Shown here one piece after another: positions 22,273 to 31,965 of a stretch of 64,000 nucleotides of DNA. The position numbers were made by a program, and so were the translations under genes. Position 1 is the stretch's first letter. Each line of letters opens with the position of its first letter. The stretch comes from Phycisphaerales bacterium. Lineage in GTDB: Bacteria; Planctomycetota; Phycisphaerae; Phycisphaerales; UBA1924. The notes beneath the pieces were generated by a model, which did not search any database, was not told where the DNA came from, and saw only the letters and a list, made by a program, of their open reading frames with translations. The stretch spans positions 62,001 to 126,000 of the forward strand of contig JAJDDO010000019.1 of assembly GCA_029260265.1 (NCBI GenBank), given 5' to 3'.

Positions 22273-25077
22273 TCACTCCGCGAAATCATGCTCGTTGAGC
22301 GTATTGGGGTTGGACATGTACATCTGGATTTGCGGGTCCTTGAACGCCTCGTTGAGATTGTCGAGGGTTTCTTCGATGTACTTGATAACCGCAGCGTAAT
22401 ACAGCTCGGTATGGAAAAAGTACCGCGCCACATCAGCATCAACCACGGAGACCTTGTCCTCGTCGCGTTCGGGGACATGGAGGATCTTGCCGATGCTGAA
22501 GTTTTTCAGGGACAGCGATTCTTTGCCGCCGTTGAGAAGCACGATCAGCTTGAGCATCATCGCCCGCTGAAGCCGAACGATATCGTCCGGCGAGTTGATG
22601 AGGATGGTGAACCGCTGGATGCCGTCTGTGCTCGGCTGATTCATATCCCAGAGCATCTGCTGCCATGCGTCCCGATCTGGGCAATCAACAATACGGATCT
22701 CGGGTATCGGCTCAGAAGCGAGCCGGCTCTGATCCATTGAATCACGGTCGTAGTGGAAGGTAATCGCGAGGGCTTTGCCTTCGTGGGTCTCGAAGAAGCT
22801 GTCCATCGAGTCGCCGCCGCCGAGCCGGCTCAACGCCCGACCGAGGAACTGCACATGGTACCCTTCGACATCTTTTTCTTCGAAGAATATGATCCGCTCG
22901 GGATTCACGCGTGCATCGACCTCGGTCCGTTTGATAACCTCGTAGATCATCCGGTGGACGAGGATTGATTCGCCTGGGATATAGTTTTCGGCGAACTCGC
23001 TGAACGGGCTGACCTGGGCGAGGTGGAAGTTGTTCTTGATCACCTCTTGGGCGAGCCCGCGATAGAGGCTCAGGCGTTTGTTCTCGGCAAGGAATCGCAG
23101 ATCAAACACATCCTCGGCCCGGATGCGGTAGGCATCACGGAACAGCTTGTTGCCTGTGTTGTCGAACAGGTCGGCGTCCTTGGGCAACGCACGATTGATC
23201 GCGCCGTACTCTTCGAGTACATAGGGCGTGAGCACAATAATCACTTCACGCTTGAGGATCTTGGTGCTCTCCGAGCGGAACGCGGCACCGATCCACGGGA
23301 TGTCACCGAGCAGCGGCACCTTATCCTGCGAGATTGTGCGATCGCGTGAGACCAACCCGCCGATGATGAATGGTGTTTTGTTCTTAATCCGTGCGTAGGT
23401 CTGCACACGCCGCGTTGAAACAGTCGGCGCAGAAGCGAGCAGCTCGCCGGAGGTTGATCGGATCTCCAGATCTCGCCCGGCGACCGGCGCCGACACGATG
23501 GTATCAACGAGCATGCTCACCTCATCGCCCGGCTCGGCGATCCGCGGGCGGATATTGAGCAGGATGCCCGTCGCGAGGTATTTGAAGTTGAACGCGACCT
23601 TATTGGAGTTGTTGCTGAACCCTTCCGAGCTGGTTGCGATCGGGATATCTTCGCCCACTCGAATCGTCGCCTGGCGGTTATTGATGGTCAGGATACTCGG
23701 GCGAGAGAGCACCTCGGCCTTGCCATCGCGGACGAGCGCCCGGATCTCGGTGCCCCAGTCCCGAGGCACATCACGGGAATCGAGACCAGAAAAAGTCACG
23801 GTGTCGGTGATGCCAGTTGGATCGAGCGAGCCGATGATCAGATCGGTCGCTCCGTCCTTGAATGACCACTCGACACCGAGCTCTTCGAGCCCGTCCGAGC
23901 TGATCTCTAGCACGAGCCCTTCGACAAAGACCATCCGTGCCGGGATATCGATGTACTCATCGAGAATTGATCGGACCGTTGAAAACTGTTCGGGGTGCGC
24001 GGGGTGATAGATCACCATGAGCTGAGAGGTCGGCGCCGCGTTGACTTCCGCGTTGAGCGTGGCGGCCTTCGCGGGCGTGCTGGTCTCGCCAAAGGCGCCG
24101 CGCGCCGTGCCTTGATCACCAACCAGCCCGATCTGAGATCCGTCGGGTGAAGGCATCTGGGTCACGAGCGGCAACTGATCAAAGTTCATCGTTGCCGGCA
24201 ATCCATCGACGCTTGCCACCGTGTTGATCCCCAGCCCCTTGAGCGTGCTCAGCGCGCTCGCGGTGTCTGTGTAGCTCAGCTGGATCAGCTCACGCGAAAC
24301 CTCGGCCTGCGTCAGCCCGGTCCGCATCTGATCGATCTGCCCCTGGCTCGCGTCGATGTGCGCCTGAATACTGTCAAGGTCCGGATTGATCGCCAGATTC
24401 TGATCCGCATCAATCGTTACCCCCACCGCCCAGAGCTGCGGCAGCTGCGAGAGGTATCGCGTCGAGCCAAACCGGATCAGGTGCAGCACGCCGTCCGCGC
24501 CCTTGCGCGCATATACGGGACCGGGCGCGACACCTTCTGGTGCACCGCCGAGCAGGGCCGAGTCGGATTCGCTCGCCGGCTGGTACCCAAGCTCGGTCTG
24601 AATCCGCAGCCCGATCGACCCCATCAGTTCTTGCACTTCATACCGGCTGAGTTTTTTGAGGCTGATAAGCTTGCCCGAGTTTGGAGGCAACGCCACCGCC
24701 GGCGGCATGTGGGCCGGTGGAGCTTCTGGTTCCACGCTTTGGTCTACCAGCTCGTCGGCTTTGCGGGATTCTCGATCTTCGATCATCGCCAGCACGCCCG
24801 GAGCAATCTGGGGCATCCCCGCAGAGTTCGCAGCCTGGGCAACACGCCGGATCGATTCCGCGTCCGGCTCATCGACAAGGAAACCGACCGAAGTACGGGG
24901 TGTGTTCATCTCGATCGCCTGAACAGATGCTTGCGATTGCAAACACCCAAGCGGGAATGCAGCGATCAGCACCCCGATGGAGACCAGCCCGACCGCTGCG
25001 GCCCAGTGACGATCCCCAGTCAATCCAGCCGATCTGGAGGGGTCGCTGGGCATTCGCTCGTCGCTGGTCTTTGGCAT
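22273..25077 (-). CDS. Secretin-family outer-membrane protein (GspD/PilQ-like)
   Basis: 934 residues. A signal segment ends near Cys45 (AAFPLGC), possibly a lipoprotein site though not a perfect lipobox. Residues 50-340 match no known domain; an N-type repeat (about 350-430) contains RMVFVEGLVLEISSDGLEEL. The secretin core (about 440-620) has EVLSRPSILTINNRQATI, KVAFNFKYLATGILLNI and VPLLGDIPWIGAAFRSE, ending VIIVLTPYV. A C-terminal extension of about 300 residues is unusual and unassigned. Secretins form the outer-membrane gate of type II/IV systems. No GspE, GspF or pilins are nearby. Start ATG has GAGGAG upstream. Confidence 0.85.
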   Translation of the reverse strand: MPKTSDERMPSDPSRSAGLTGDRHWAAAVGLVSIGVLIAAFPLGCLQSQASVQAIEMNTPRTSVGFLVDEPDAESIRRVAQAANSAGMPQIAPGVLAMIEDRESRKADELVDQSVEPEAPPAHMPPAVALPPNSGKLISLKKLSRYEVQELMGSIGLRIQTELGYQPASESDSALLGGAPEGVAPGPVYARKGADGVLHLIRFGSTRYLSQLPQLWAVGVTIDADQNLAINPDLDSIQAHIDASQGQIDQMRTGLTQAEVSRELIQLSYTDTASALSTLKGLGINTVASVDGLPATMNFDQLPLVTQMPSPDGSQIGLVGDQGTARGAFGETSTPAKAATLNAEVNAAPTSQLMVIYHPAHPEQFSTVRSILDEYIDIPARMVFVEGLVLEISSDGLEELGVEWSFKDGATDLIIGSLDPTGITDTVTFSGLDSRDVPRDWGTEIRALVRDGKAEVLSRPSILTINNRQATIRVGEDIPIATSSEGFSNNSNKVAFNFKYLATGILLNIRPRIAEPGDEVSMLVDTIVSAPVAGRDLEIRSTSGELLASAPTVSTRRVQTYARIKNKTPFIIGGLVSRDRTISQDKVPLLGDIPWIGAAFRSESTKILKREVIIVLTPYVLEEYGAINRALPKDADLFDNTGNKLFRDAYRIRAEDVFDLRFLAENKRLSLYRGLAQEVIKNNFHLAQVSPFSEFAENYIPGESILVHRMIYEVIKRTEVDARVNPERIIFFEEKDVEGYHVQFLGRALSRLGGGDSMDSFFETHEGKALAITFHYDRDSMDQSRLASEPIPEIRIVDCPDRDAWQQMLWDMNQPSTDGIQRFTILINSPDDIVRLQRAMMLKLIVLLNGGKESLSLKNFSIGKILHVPERDEDKVSVVDADVARYFFHTELYYAAVIKYIEETLDNLNEAFKDPQIQMYMSNPNTLNEHDFAE

Positions 25078-25091
25078 TTTTGGCTCCTCGG

Positions 25092-26984
25092 TCAGGTCTC
25101 GTCTTTGGGATGCGGCGGAGACTGCTTGGTCTCGCTTCGCTCGTCCAAGTGTACCGCGCTGGAAACCTGGCGGTTCACCTTCATTGTCGGCTCAACGAGC
25201 CGATCGTCTTTGGAGATCGGTGAAGACAGGAAGGCGGCCGGTTCATACCGGGCGTACGCATCGGGTGTGCCCTCGAAACAGACCCGCCCATCTCGGACAC
25301 AAATCACCCGATCCACCATATCCAGCAGATGGGTCTCATGGGTCACCATCAGCACCGTCCGCCCCTGCATCCGCTGGAAGACCGAATCCATGATCGCCCG
25401 CGATGATCCACGATCAATCGAGGCGGTCGCCTCATCGAGGATCAGGATCTCGGTATTCTTCAGCAAAGCACGGGCGAGCGTGATCCGCTGCTTCTCACCA
25501 CGCGAGAGCTCGGCGCCAAAGTCGGCCAGGTTGGTTTCGTACCCCTCTGGGAGTCTGGTGATGATCTGATCCGCGCCGGTCAGCCGGCAGGCCTCGCGGA
25601 CCGCGTCGATATCTGCATCTTCACGCGCGTACCGGATATTCTCATAGATGGACGCGTTGAACAGGAATACTTCTTGGAATGCGATCGCGATTTCCTTGCG
25701 GACAAGCCGAGATGGAATATTGGCGAGATCGACCCCGCCGAGTTGCACGCTGCCGGTGCTCGGCGTGATGAACTTGGGCAGCAGCTTAACCAGGGTGCTC
25801 TTGCCCGACCCGCTCGGCCCGGTGATCGCGATGCGCTCTCCGGGCTTGATGCTCAGGCTGATGTTGTGGAGCACCTGCGGGGCGTCTTCATAGGCAAACG
25901 AGATGTTCGTGAACTTGATCTCTCCGCCATGAATCGCTGCCAGGTCCTCAGGCGGGATCGTGCGAAGCCCATCACGCACGGGCTCTTCGAGCATCTCAAA
26001 CACCCGATTGACCGAAGCGACCGCTTTGGATGAGTGCCCAACGCCGGAGATAATTTCGAGCACCGACGGATAGAGCATCATGACATACCCAAAGAACATC
26101 ATGAAGTCTCCACCCTTCATGTTGCCCTTGATCACCTCAAACGCGCCGTATGCAATGAGCAGAATGGTCCCGAGCCCCACGAGCAGATCGGCCGCGATTT
26201 TTTGTACAAAGTGGAACCGCTGCGACTTGATCTGGCTCTTGCGTGATTCATCGATCGCGCGGTTGAATGTCTCGCTCTCACGCGCTTCGGCGTTGAACCC
26301 CTTGACCACTTCCATGCCGAGGAACTTCTCGACCAGGTTCCCATATGCGAGCGACAGGTTTTCTTGTGCTTCAGAGTGGCTCTTGCGGATCGGAGTGCGG
26401 AAATGGCGATAGATCACAAACTGCAGGGGCAGAATCACCACCGCCGCCAATGCAAGCCGCGGATTCATCAGAAAAATCACCACCACAAGGATCTGAAACT
26501 TGAGCAGGTTCAGCATCAGCAGCGGGAACTTGTCCTGGATAAAACTCTGGATCTTGTAGGTGTCGTCCATCACCCGCGCACCAACCTGCCCTGGCTGATG
26601 GGCGCGGTAGTACCGCAGGCTGAGTTGCTGGAGATGATCAAACAATCGCTTGCGAAGCGAGAAGCACACATCTTCGCTCACCTGCAACGAGCGCATCCGG
26701 CTGATATAAAAAAACGAGTTGCGTGCGACATAGCTTACGAACAATCCCGCCAGCAACGCCGCGAGCAGACGCCCGCGCCCGCCGAAGGACAACGCGAGCG
26801 GGGAATCCACGAACACATCGTCGATCAGTAGCTTGATTGCGAACGGCGGCATCAGATCCGCGACCACCAGCAACACCAACATCACCAGCACCGCAACAAG
26901 CCTGCTTGTGTGCGGACGCAACAAAGAAAGCACCCGCCCGTTGCTGCTCAGGTCTTGTGTTGGAGCATCAAAATCAGCGGCCAT
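25092..26984 (-). CDS. ABC exporter (fused permease-ATPase)
   Basis: 630 residues, homodimer-type exporter of the inner membrane. Six membrane helices within about 20-325, including VAVLVMLVLLVVADLMPPF. ATPase: Walker A GPSGSGKSTL, Q-loop AFQEVFLF, signature LSRGEKQRITLARAL (Arg replaces the usual Gly after LS), Walker B ILILDEATAS, and H-switch MVTHETHLL. A 45-residue tail follows. The gene ends 14 bases before the secretin start, so the two are probably co-transcribed. It is not closely similar to the exporter at 14807-16663, judging by motif variants. Substrate unknown. Confidence 0.88.
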   Translation of the reverse strand: MAADFDAPTQDLSSNGRVLSLLRPHTSRLVAVLVMLVLLVVADLMPPFAIKLLIDDVFVDSPLALSFGGRGRLLAALLAGLFVSYVARNSFFYISRMRSLQVSEDVCFSLRKRLFDHLQQLSLRYYRAHQPGQVGARVMDDTYKIQSFIQDKFPLLMLNLLKFQILVVVIFLMNPRLALAAVVILPLQFVIYRHFRTPIRKSHSEAQENLSLAYGNLVEKFLGMEVVKGFNAEARESETFNRAIDESRKSQIKSQRFHFVQKIAADLLVGLGTILLIAYGAFEVIKGNMKGGDFMMFFGYVMMLYPSVLEIISGVGHSSKAVASVNRVFEMLEEPVRDGLRTIPPEDLAAIHGGEIKFTNISFAYEDAPQVLHNISLSIKPGERIAITGPSGSGKSTLVKLLPKFITPSTGSVQLGGVDLANIPSRLVRKEIAIAFQEVFLFNASIYENIRYAREDADIDAVREACRLTGADQIITRLPEGYETNLADFGAELSRGEKQRITLARALLKNTEILILDEATASIDRGSSRAIMDSVFQRMQGRTVLMVTHETHLLDMVDRVICVRDGRVCFEGTPDAYARYEPAAFLSSPISKDDRLVEPTMKVNRQVSSAVHLDERSETKQSPPHPKDET

Positions 26985-27195
26985 CGCACTCCTGGTGGAA
27001 GATAACTTGCTCGATCAACTCTATTCAAGGGAGAACACAATGCCCCTGAAGGTGGTAGGTCCGAGAATACAGAAGGATGCACCCACACCGCTGCATGAAT
27101 ATGCAGCCGGACATACTGTACCAAACATCGGAACAAATCGGAAGAGAATCCCGCCGAGGCCGGCAGAAAACATCCACCGTCTACATCATCGTTTA

Positions 27196-28536
27196 TTATT
27201 GATCAGGCGATGCAACAAACTTCCGCACGCAGACTGTATCATTCTGCCCGCCAAACCCGAATGAGTTGGACAGGCAGACATCTACGCCTCCCGCTTCGTT
27301 GAGATCGCGAGCTTCACCCGGCACATGATCCAGCCCGCAAAGCGGATCAACATCGGTCAGATTGATCGTTGGCAGGATCACACCGGTACGGATCGCCTGC
27401 ACGCACGAGATCAGCTCCACCGCGCCCGCTGCCTGGATCAGGTGCCCCATCATCGACTTGATACTCGAGAACGGAACATCACCTGCACGCTCGCCAAACA
27501 CCCGGCGAACCGCGGCCGATTCTGTTTTGTCGTTTTCTTGGGTGCCCGTGCCGTGGGCGTTGATCCAGTGCACGCTCGGGCGTCCTGTATCATCGGTCGC
27601 GGTCGCATCGAGCCCAGCCTGCGCGAGCGCCGCGTTCATCGCGCCCGCGCCGCCCTTGCCTTCGGGGTGGATGTCTGTAATCCGGTACGCGTCCGCGGTC
27701 GATCCAAACCCGGCGAGTTCGGCCAGGATCGTCGCTCCGCGTGCTTTGGCGTGCTCGAGCTCTTCGAGGATCAAAATCCCCGCACCCTCGCCCATGACAA
27801 AGCCATCGCGTGAGCTGTCAAACGGTCGTGAAGCGGTCGCGGGATCATCGTTTCGGGTGCTCATCGCGGTCAGACGCATGAACCCGGTCATCCCGAGCGG
27901 ATGGATCATGGAATGGGACCCGCCGGCCACCATGACATCGGCATCGCCCCTCCGAATGATCTCGGCGCCCTCGCCGATCGCCTGTGTGCTCGCGGCGCAC
28001 GCGGTCATGCAGCACAGCGTCGGGCCACGCATCCCGAACTGCATCGCCAGGTGCGACGCGGTCAGCTGCGGCTCTTGCTCAACCTCTGCCTCGGGGCGCA
28101 TCCCCTCGAATGCTTTGGTAGCCCATGCCGGCGCATCGAGCTTCCGATCTTCGTGATTCCATCCGGCGAAGTTGGCCGACATGTACGGATCGTAATCGAG
28201 CACGCCCTCGCCCGCGCCCAGGTACACCCCAACGCGATCAAGATCGACCTGCCCCTCCAGCCCGCTCTGATCCCACGCTGACTTACAGGCCCCGAGCGCG
28301 AACCCGGTGCTGAGCCCGGCACGCGCGTGCATATTTGCACGATCGCCAAGGTACTTGGAGAGATCAAAGTCTTTGACCTCCGCAGCAAAGGTCGTCATGC
28401 AAGTCGAGGCATCAAACCGAGACACCGGGCCGATGGCGCTGTGCCCCTTGACCAGACGATCCCACACGGCATCGATGTCATCTCCCAGAGGCGTCACCCA
28501 CCCGATACCCGTGATGACCACCCGACGCGATGCCAT
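27196..28536 (-). CDS. Beta-ketoacyl-ACP synthase (FabF-type, complete active site)
   Basis: 446 residues, thiolase-fold condensing enzyme. All catalytic residues are present: Cys in CMTACAASTQA, His in WINAHGTGTQEND, and Lys/His in SSIKSMMGHLIQAAGAVE; the end NSFGFGGQNDTVC is typical of FabF. It should condense malonyl-ACP with acyl-ACP. Its ATG shares one base with the stop of the GxxExxY gene upstream (TGATG), so translation is coupled. Context with a second, degenerate synthase suggests a specialised role rather than housekeeping fatty-acid synthesis, and no ACP or FabG is adjacent. Confidence 0.9.
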   Translation of the reverse strand: MASRRVVITGIGWVTPLGDDIDAVWDRLVKGHSAIGPVSRFDASTCMTTFAAEVKDFDLSKYLGDRANMHARAGLSTGFALGACKSAWDQSGLEGQVDLDRVGVYLGAGEGVLDYDPYMSANFAGWNHEDRKLDAPAWATKAFEGMRPEAEVEQEPQLTASHLAMQFGMRGPTLCCMTACAASTQAIGEGAEIIRRGDADVMVAGGSHSMIHPLGMTGFMRLTAMSTRNDDPATASRPFDSSRDGFVMGEGAGILILEELEHAKARGATILAELAGFGSTADAYRITDIHPEGKGGAGAMNAALAQAGLDATATDDTGRPSVHWINAHGTGTQENDKTESAAVRRVFGERAGDVPFSSIKSMMGHLIQAAGAVELISCVQAIRTGVILPTINLTDVDPLCGLDHVPGEARDLNEAGGVDVCLSNSFGFGGQNDTVCVRKFVASPDQ

Positions 28537-29027
28537 CAGTCTTCATCCTCGTCTTCGTACTCTTCATCATCGCCATCGTCGTCCTGACGCAAGGCATCAG
28601 GATTCAGCACCCGCACGAGCCCGTCCTTCAGACGACGCTGACCGAAGTTGATGATCAGACCGAGCTCGAGTTCCGCTGCACGCAGCTGGGCACGCAGGAC
28701 CGAGCGCTCATGCCCGCCGACCTCGCCATAGAAGTTGCACAGCATCACCAAGAACCGATCACCGGCGTAGATATCCGCGACCACCTCGCCGATGGTCTCG
28801 CCATCAAACTCGACCTCGATCTTGAAATCCTCCTGGGCCGCGACCTCCTCGGCCTTGAGCTCATACATCAACGCCTTGCGGTAGATCTCGATCGGGTACC
28901 CCGGGCCAAGCTCTTTGTGGACCTCGATCGCACACCCGATGACCTTGCGGCTGACCTCGGTCAGCGCGGGGTCGAGTTCAGCGAGCGGGGTTGAGCGTCG
29001 GCGTCCGGATTGTGCGTGGTTGTGCAT
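28536..29027 (-). CDS. GxxExxY-family protein (PDDEXK_3-like) with altered catalytic strand
   Basis: 163 residues from ATG 29027 with GGAG upstream; an earlier in-frame start is not supported. The hallmark region VIGCAIEVHKELGPGYPIEIY, then ADIYAGDRFLVMLCNF and QLRAAELELGLIINFG, fits the GxxExxY / PDDEXK_3 fold. In typical members the strand reads like (V/I)xVELKA; here it is RFLVMLCNF, so the catalytic Glu-x-Lys is absent. The C-terminus is a highly acidic tail (DDDGDDEEYEDEDED). It is likely inactive as a nuclease and may be structural. It lies between two ketoacyl synthases. Confidence 0.78.
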   Translation of the reverse strand: MHNHAQSGRRRSTPLAELDPALTEVSRKVIGCAIEVHKELGPGYPIEIYRKALMYELKAEEVAAQEDFKIEVEFDGETIGEVVADIYAGDRFLVMLCNFYGEVGGHERSVLRAQLRAAELELGLIINFGQRRLKDGLVRVLNPDALRQDDDGDDEEYEDEDED

Positions 29028-29109
29028 ACAGTGAATCTCCAAATCAATGCAATGAATAGATCTCAAATAGCCTAAGCAAACGGGATGAATGTTTCAACGA
29101 TCGGCGGGA

Positions 29110-30477
29110 TCATCCGTGGTTTTCCCCGATCGTTCGGGCAAGCACAACGGCTGCTGCCTGCCCCCCAAGTGAACCCGTGCAGACCAATATATATTCGAGC
29201 GATGCGTCCCGCGAATGAACCGCGCCCGCGTCTACCCCAGATCGCGGGGCGCCGCGGTGAACTCGCGCTGGCAACCTTTGATGATGCAGGCACAACGCGC
29301 CGGCGGCGACCATCAGCCCGCCATGCCCCGCCATCGTGTTGCCGACCATCGGGCAAAGCGTCACCATCGGGATCGACCCGAGCCGACCACCGAATACCTC
29401 GCTGAGTGCGCCGAACTCAAGATCATCGAACTGTTTGACGCCGAGCCCCATCGGGACCACCGCGTCGATCGTGTCGGCTTCGATCCCCGCGTCACGCAAT
29501 GCCCACCGGATAGCCCGCTCAAGCCCCGTATCCACCGGCTCGGGCATCGGTTCATCGAAAACGCCCGGGAATATCGGCGGCGGCATCTGCGCTGCCCCAA
29601 AGCCCGCGATCCGAGCGTACACCTTTGCGCCGCGCGCCTTGGCGTGAGACTCTTCTTCTACAACGACCATCCCGCCCGATTCGCCCATCAGCGATCCGCT
29701 CGCGTCTTCGCTAAAGGGCAGGACAATCTCTGCGCCGTCCTGCTGATCACCCGTGGGTGCGAGCCTGCCGGTGTAATCCCACCGGAGCATCCCGAGCGGA
29801 TTGAGGCGTGATTCTGCACCGCCGGAAAAGCACATGTCTGCGCTGCCGCGTTCAACGACTCGTGAGCTCTCGCCGATGCTTAAGAGCGCTGAAGCCTCAG
29901 CGCCCATGATCGTGTTTGAAGGTCCTTCGCAACCGTGGATAATGGTCACATGGCACGCGAGCATATTGGGCAAATATTTGAGCAACCACAGCGGCGGCAG
30001 GTTATTCATGCCCCCGCCACCACCTTCACCGGATCCCCATGCACGCATATCAAACCGCGCATCCTCGCCCTCGGCGCTCACAGCAGCGCGGGCCAACTCT
30101 TCGGTCTCGGCCGCGATCAATCCCGCGCCGATCTGGCAACCCGTCCGCGATGGATCGATGGCGAAACCCTCTTCATCCTCATCTGATCCGCGGGTCAAGA
30201 GCCCGGCGTCCTGGGCGGCGAACCGGGCGGCCATCACCGCCAGTTCGGTATCGCGCGCCATCACCTTCGTGGCTTTGCGGTACCCCTTGGGCACGCAATC
30301 ACGGATCTTGATATCACGGACCTCACCGGCGAGCTTGGAACGAAACCCCGAAGCATCGAGCGATTCGATCGCCGAGAGCGCAGAATCGCCCCGCATGATC
30401 GCCTCATAGAACGAATCAACCCCATTTCCGATCGAACAGACCGGACCGATACCAGTAATCACAACTCCGCGGCGCAT
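29110..30477 (-). CDS. Ketoacyl-synthase-like protein with missing histidines
   Basis: 455 residues, divergent member of the thiolase fold. The nucleophile Cys is kept (HGCEGPSNTIMGAEA), but the first histidine motif is VVPMGLGVKQFDD instead of NAHGTGT, and the second is CPMVGNTMAGHGGL instead of KSxxGHxxGA, so both catalytic histidines appear absent. This resembles the idea of a chain-length-factor-type partner subunit (though those lose Cys). It would likely form a heterodimer with the complete synthase at 27196-28536. There is an 82-base gap before the GxxExxY gene. No good Shine-Dalgarno is visible; TACGAT lies five bases before the ATG. Confidence 0.82.
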   Translation of the reverse strand: MRRGVVITGIGPVCSIGNGVDSFYEAIMRGDSALSAIESLDASGFRSKLAGEVRDIKIRDCVPKGYRKATKVMARDTELAVMAARFAAQDAGLLTRGSDEDEEGFAIDPSRTGCQIGAGLIAAETEELARAAVSAEGEDARFDMRAWGSGEGGGGGMNNLPPLWLLKYLPNMLACHVTIIHGCEGPSNTIMGAEASALLSIGESSRVVERGSADMCFSGGAESRLNPLGMLRWDYTGRLAPTGDQQDGAEIVLPFSEDASGSLMGESGGMVVVEEESHAKARGAKVYARIAGFGAAQMPPPIFPGVFDEPMPEPVDTGLERAIRWALRDAGIEADTIDAVVPMGLGVKQFDDLEFGALSEVFGGRLGSIPMVTLCPMVGNTMAGHGGLMVAAGALCLHHQRLPARVHRGAPRSGVDAGAVHSRDASLEYILVCTGSLGGQAAAVVLARTIGENHG

Positions 30478-30570
30478 GGGTGATCGTATGCCTCATACAT
30501 CGCATTCCGCCAGATCTCAGGCGGATCCTCGTCGAAACCGCAGTATTGAAAATGGAAATGGAAACCTGGA

Positions 30571-31950
30571 TTGGATTCAAAAAGCCCCTTGCTCGATCAA
30601 CCGAGGCAACAATCCCTTGTGCCTCTGCCCGATCCCACCCCGACTCACGCCCAAGCCGTCCAGACGGGCAACGCCATTCTGCCCACGGTGCTGATCTTCG
30701 GATCCCTCGTGCTCGGGTTTTTTCAGCCGGCTGCTCTCCTCGTTTGGCCTTTCGCCCTCGGCTGGCTCGCGCTGGTGCTCTACAGACGACGCCTGCAGTT
30801 CACCAGCCAGCACGATGCTCTGGCCCACTCGAACCGCGAGCTCATTGCAAGCACAGCACATGCACGGCTGCTTGAAATGATCCTCAACGCTTCGGACATC
30901 CCGATGATTGTCGTTGAGGGCAAAGCCATTCTCCTCGCCAATCGGGCTGCGGAAAAAATCTTTGGCGCAGAGCGATCATTGACCAATATCCAACTCGACG
31001 AGCTGTTCACCCACCAAGGCGTGCTCGCCCTTGCCTACCGAGCACTCGACGGCGAGAGCGGGCGGTCGCGGTTCCAGATGCCTATAAACGGGCAGAACCA
31101 TGACTTTGATGTCGCGTGCGATCCACTCGCCGATTCACAAGGCAGCGTGTTCACCTTCCGCGATATCACCGAGCTCGCCAACGCGGTCGCGCTCAAGGCC
31201 GACTTTGCATCCAACGCGAGCCACGAACTCCGCACCCCGATCGCGTCGATTCGCGGCGCGATCGAGACCATCGAATCAGCCAAAGACCAGAACGAGCCAA
31301 TCAACGAGCGGATGATCACGATCATCGCCCGCAACGCGTCCCGGCTCGAAATGCTTGTCAATGACCTGCTCGATCTCTCGAAGCTCGAATCCCCCGAATC
31401 ACCGCCCAACCGAGAGACCATCGGCGTCCCCGATCTCGTCGGCGAAGTCATTGAGCACCTCAGCGCGATGTGCTCAAGGCGATCGGTCACCATCAAGTCC
31501 ATCCTTGATCCCGGACTTGAGTCGATCTCCACCGATCCGGGGCTGATCGAGCTCATCGTACGAAACCTGGTTGAGAACGCGGCCAAGTTCACCAAGGAAG
31601 GCTCGGTCGTTGAAATCAGCTTCGCTCCCCGATCGGTCACGCCCGACCCAGAATCTATGGTCACCCGGTCTTCCGCCAACCCAACCGGGCTGCGCCTGAG
31701 CGTCAAGGATCGCGGAATCGGGATCCCGCTCGCCGAACAGCAGCGGGTGTTCGAGCGTTTCTACAGGGTCAACGATGCCCAGGTTTCATCATCCGAGCGA
31801 GGCACGGGGCTCGGGCTCGCTATCGTGAAACACGCGTGCCGACGACTGGGCGGCACGATCAGTGTCAACTCCGTCTATGGACAGGGCACCGAGATGATCG
31901 TTGATCTTCCTTGGTGCGTCGGCGAACAGACAGATCATGCGGACGGTTGA
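30571..31950 (+). CDS. PhoR-like sensor histidine kinase
   Basis: 459 residues. Two hydrophobic stretches (about 36-71; GSLVLGFFQPAALLVWPFAL) anchor the N-terminus, followed by a PAS-like domain (about 105-200, with PMIVVEGKAILLANRAAEKIFG), the dimerisation domain with His218 (SHELRTPIAS) and an HATPase domain with N-box LVENAAKF, G1 DRGIGIP and G2 GTGLGLAI. Architecture is that of PhoR. The frame opens at a stop near 30547 and the only plausible initiator is TTG 30571, so the start is uncertain. The nearest PhoB-like regulator is at 7050-7751, an unusual separation. Confidence 0.88.
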   Translation: MDSKSPLLDQPRQQSLVPLPDPTPTHAQAVQTGNAILPTVLIFGSLVLGFFQPAALLVWPFALGWLALVLYRRRLQFTSQHDALAHSNRELIASTAHARLLEMILNASDIPMIVVEGKAILLANRAAEKIFGAERSLTNIQLDELFTHQGVLALAYRALDGESGRSRFQMPINGQNHDFDVACDPLADSQGSVFTFRDITELANAVALKADFASNASHELRTPIASIRGAIETIESAKDQNEPINERMITIIARNASRLEMLVNDLLDLSKLESPESPPNRETIGVPDLVGEVIEHLSAMCSRRSVTIKSILDPGLESISTDPGLIELIVRNLVENAAKFTKEGSVVEISFAPRSVTPDPESMVTRSSANPTGLRLSVKDRGIGIPLAEQQRVFERFYRVNDAQVSSSERGTGLGLAIVKHACRRLGGTISVNSVYGQGTEMIVDLPWCVGEQTDHADG

Positions 31951-31965
31951 TTTCCATCCGAGGAT

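Noticed and set aside
27052..27264. Plus-strand small ORF with AAGGGAG before ATG, upstream of the ABC exporter
   Set aside because: The Shine-Dalgarno is good, but the product is low-complexity and the frame runs antisense into the end of FabF; no other support.
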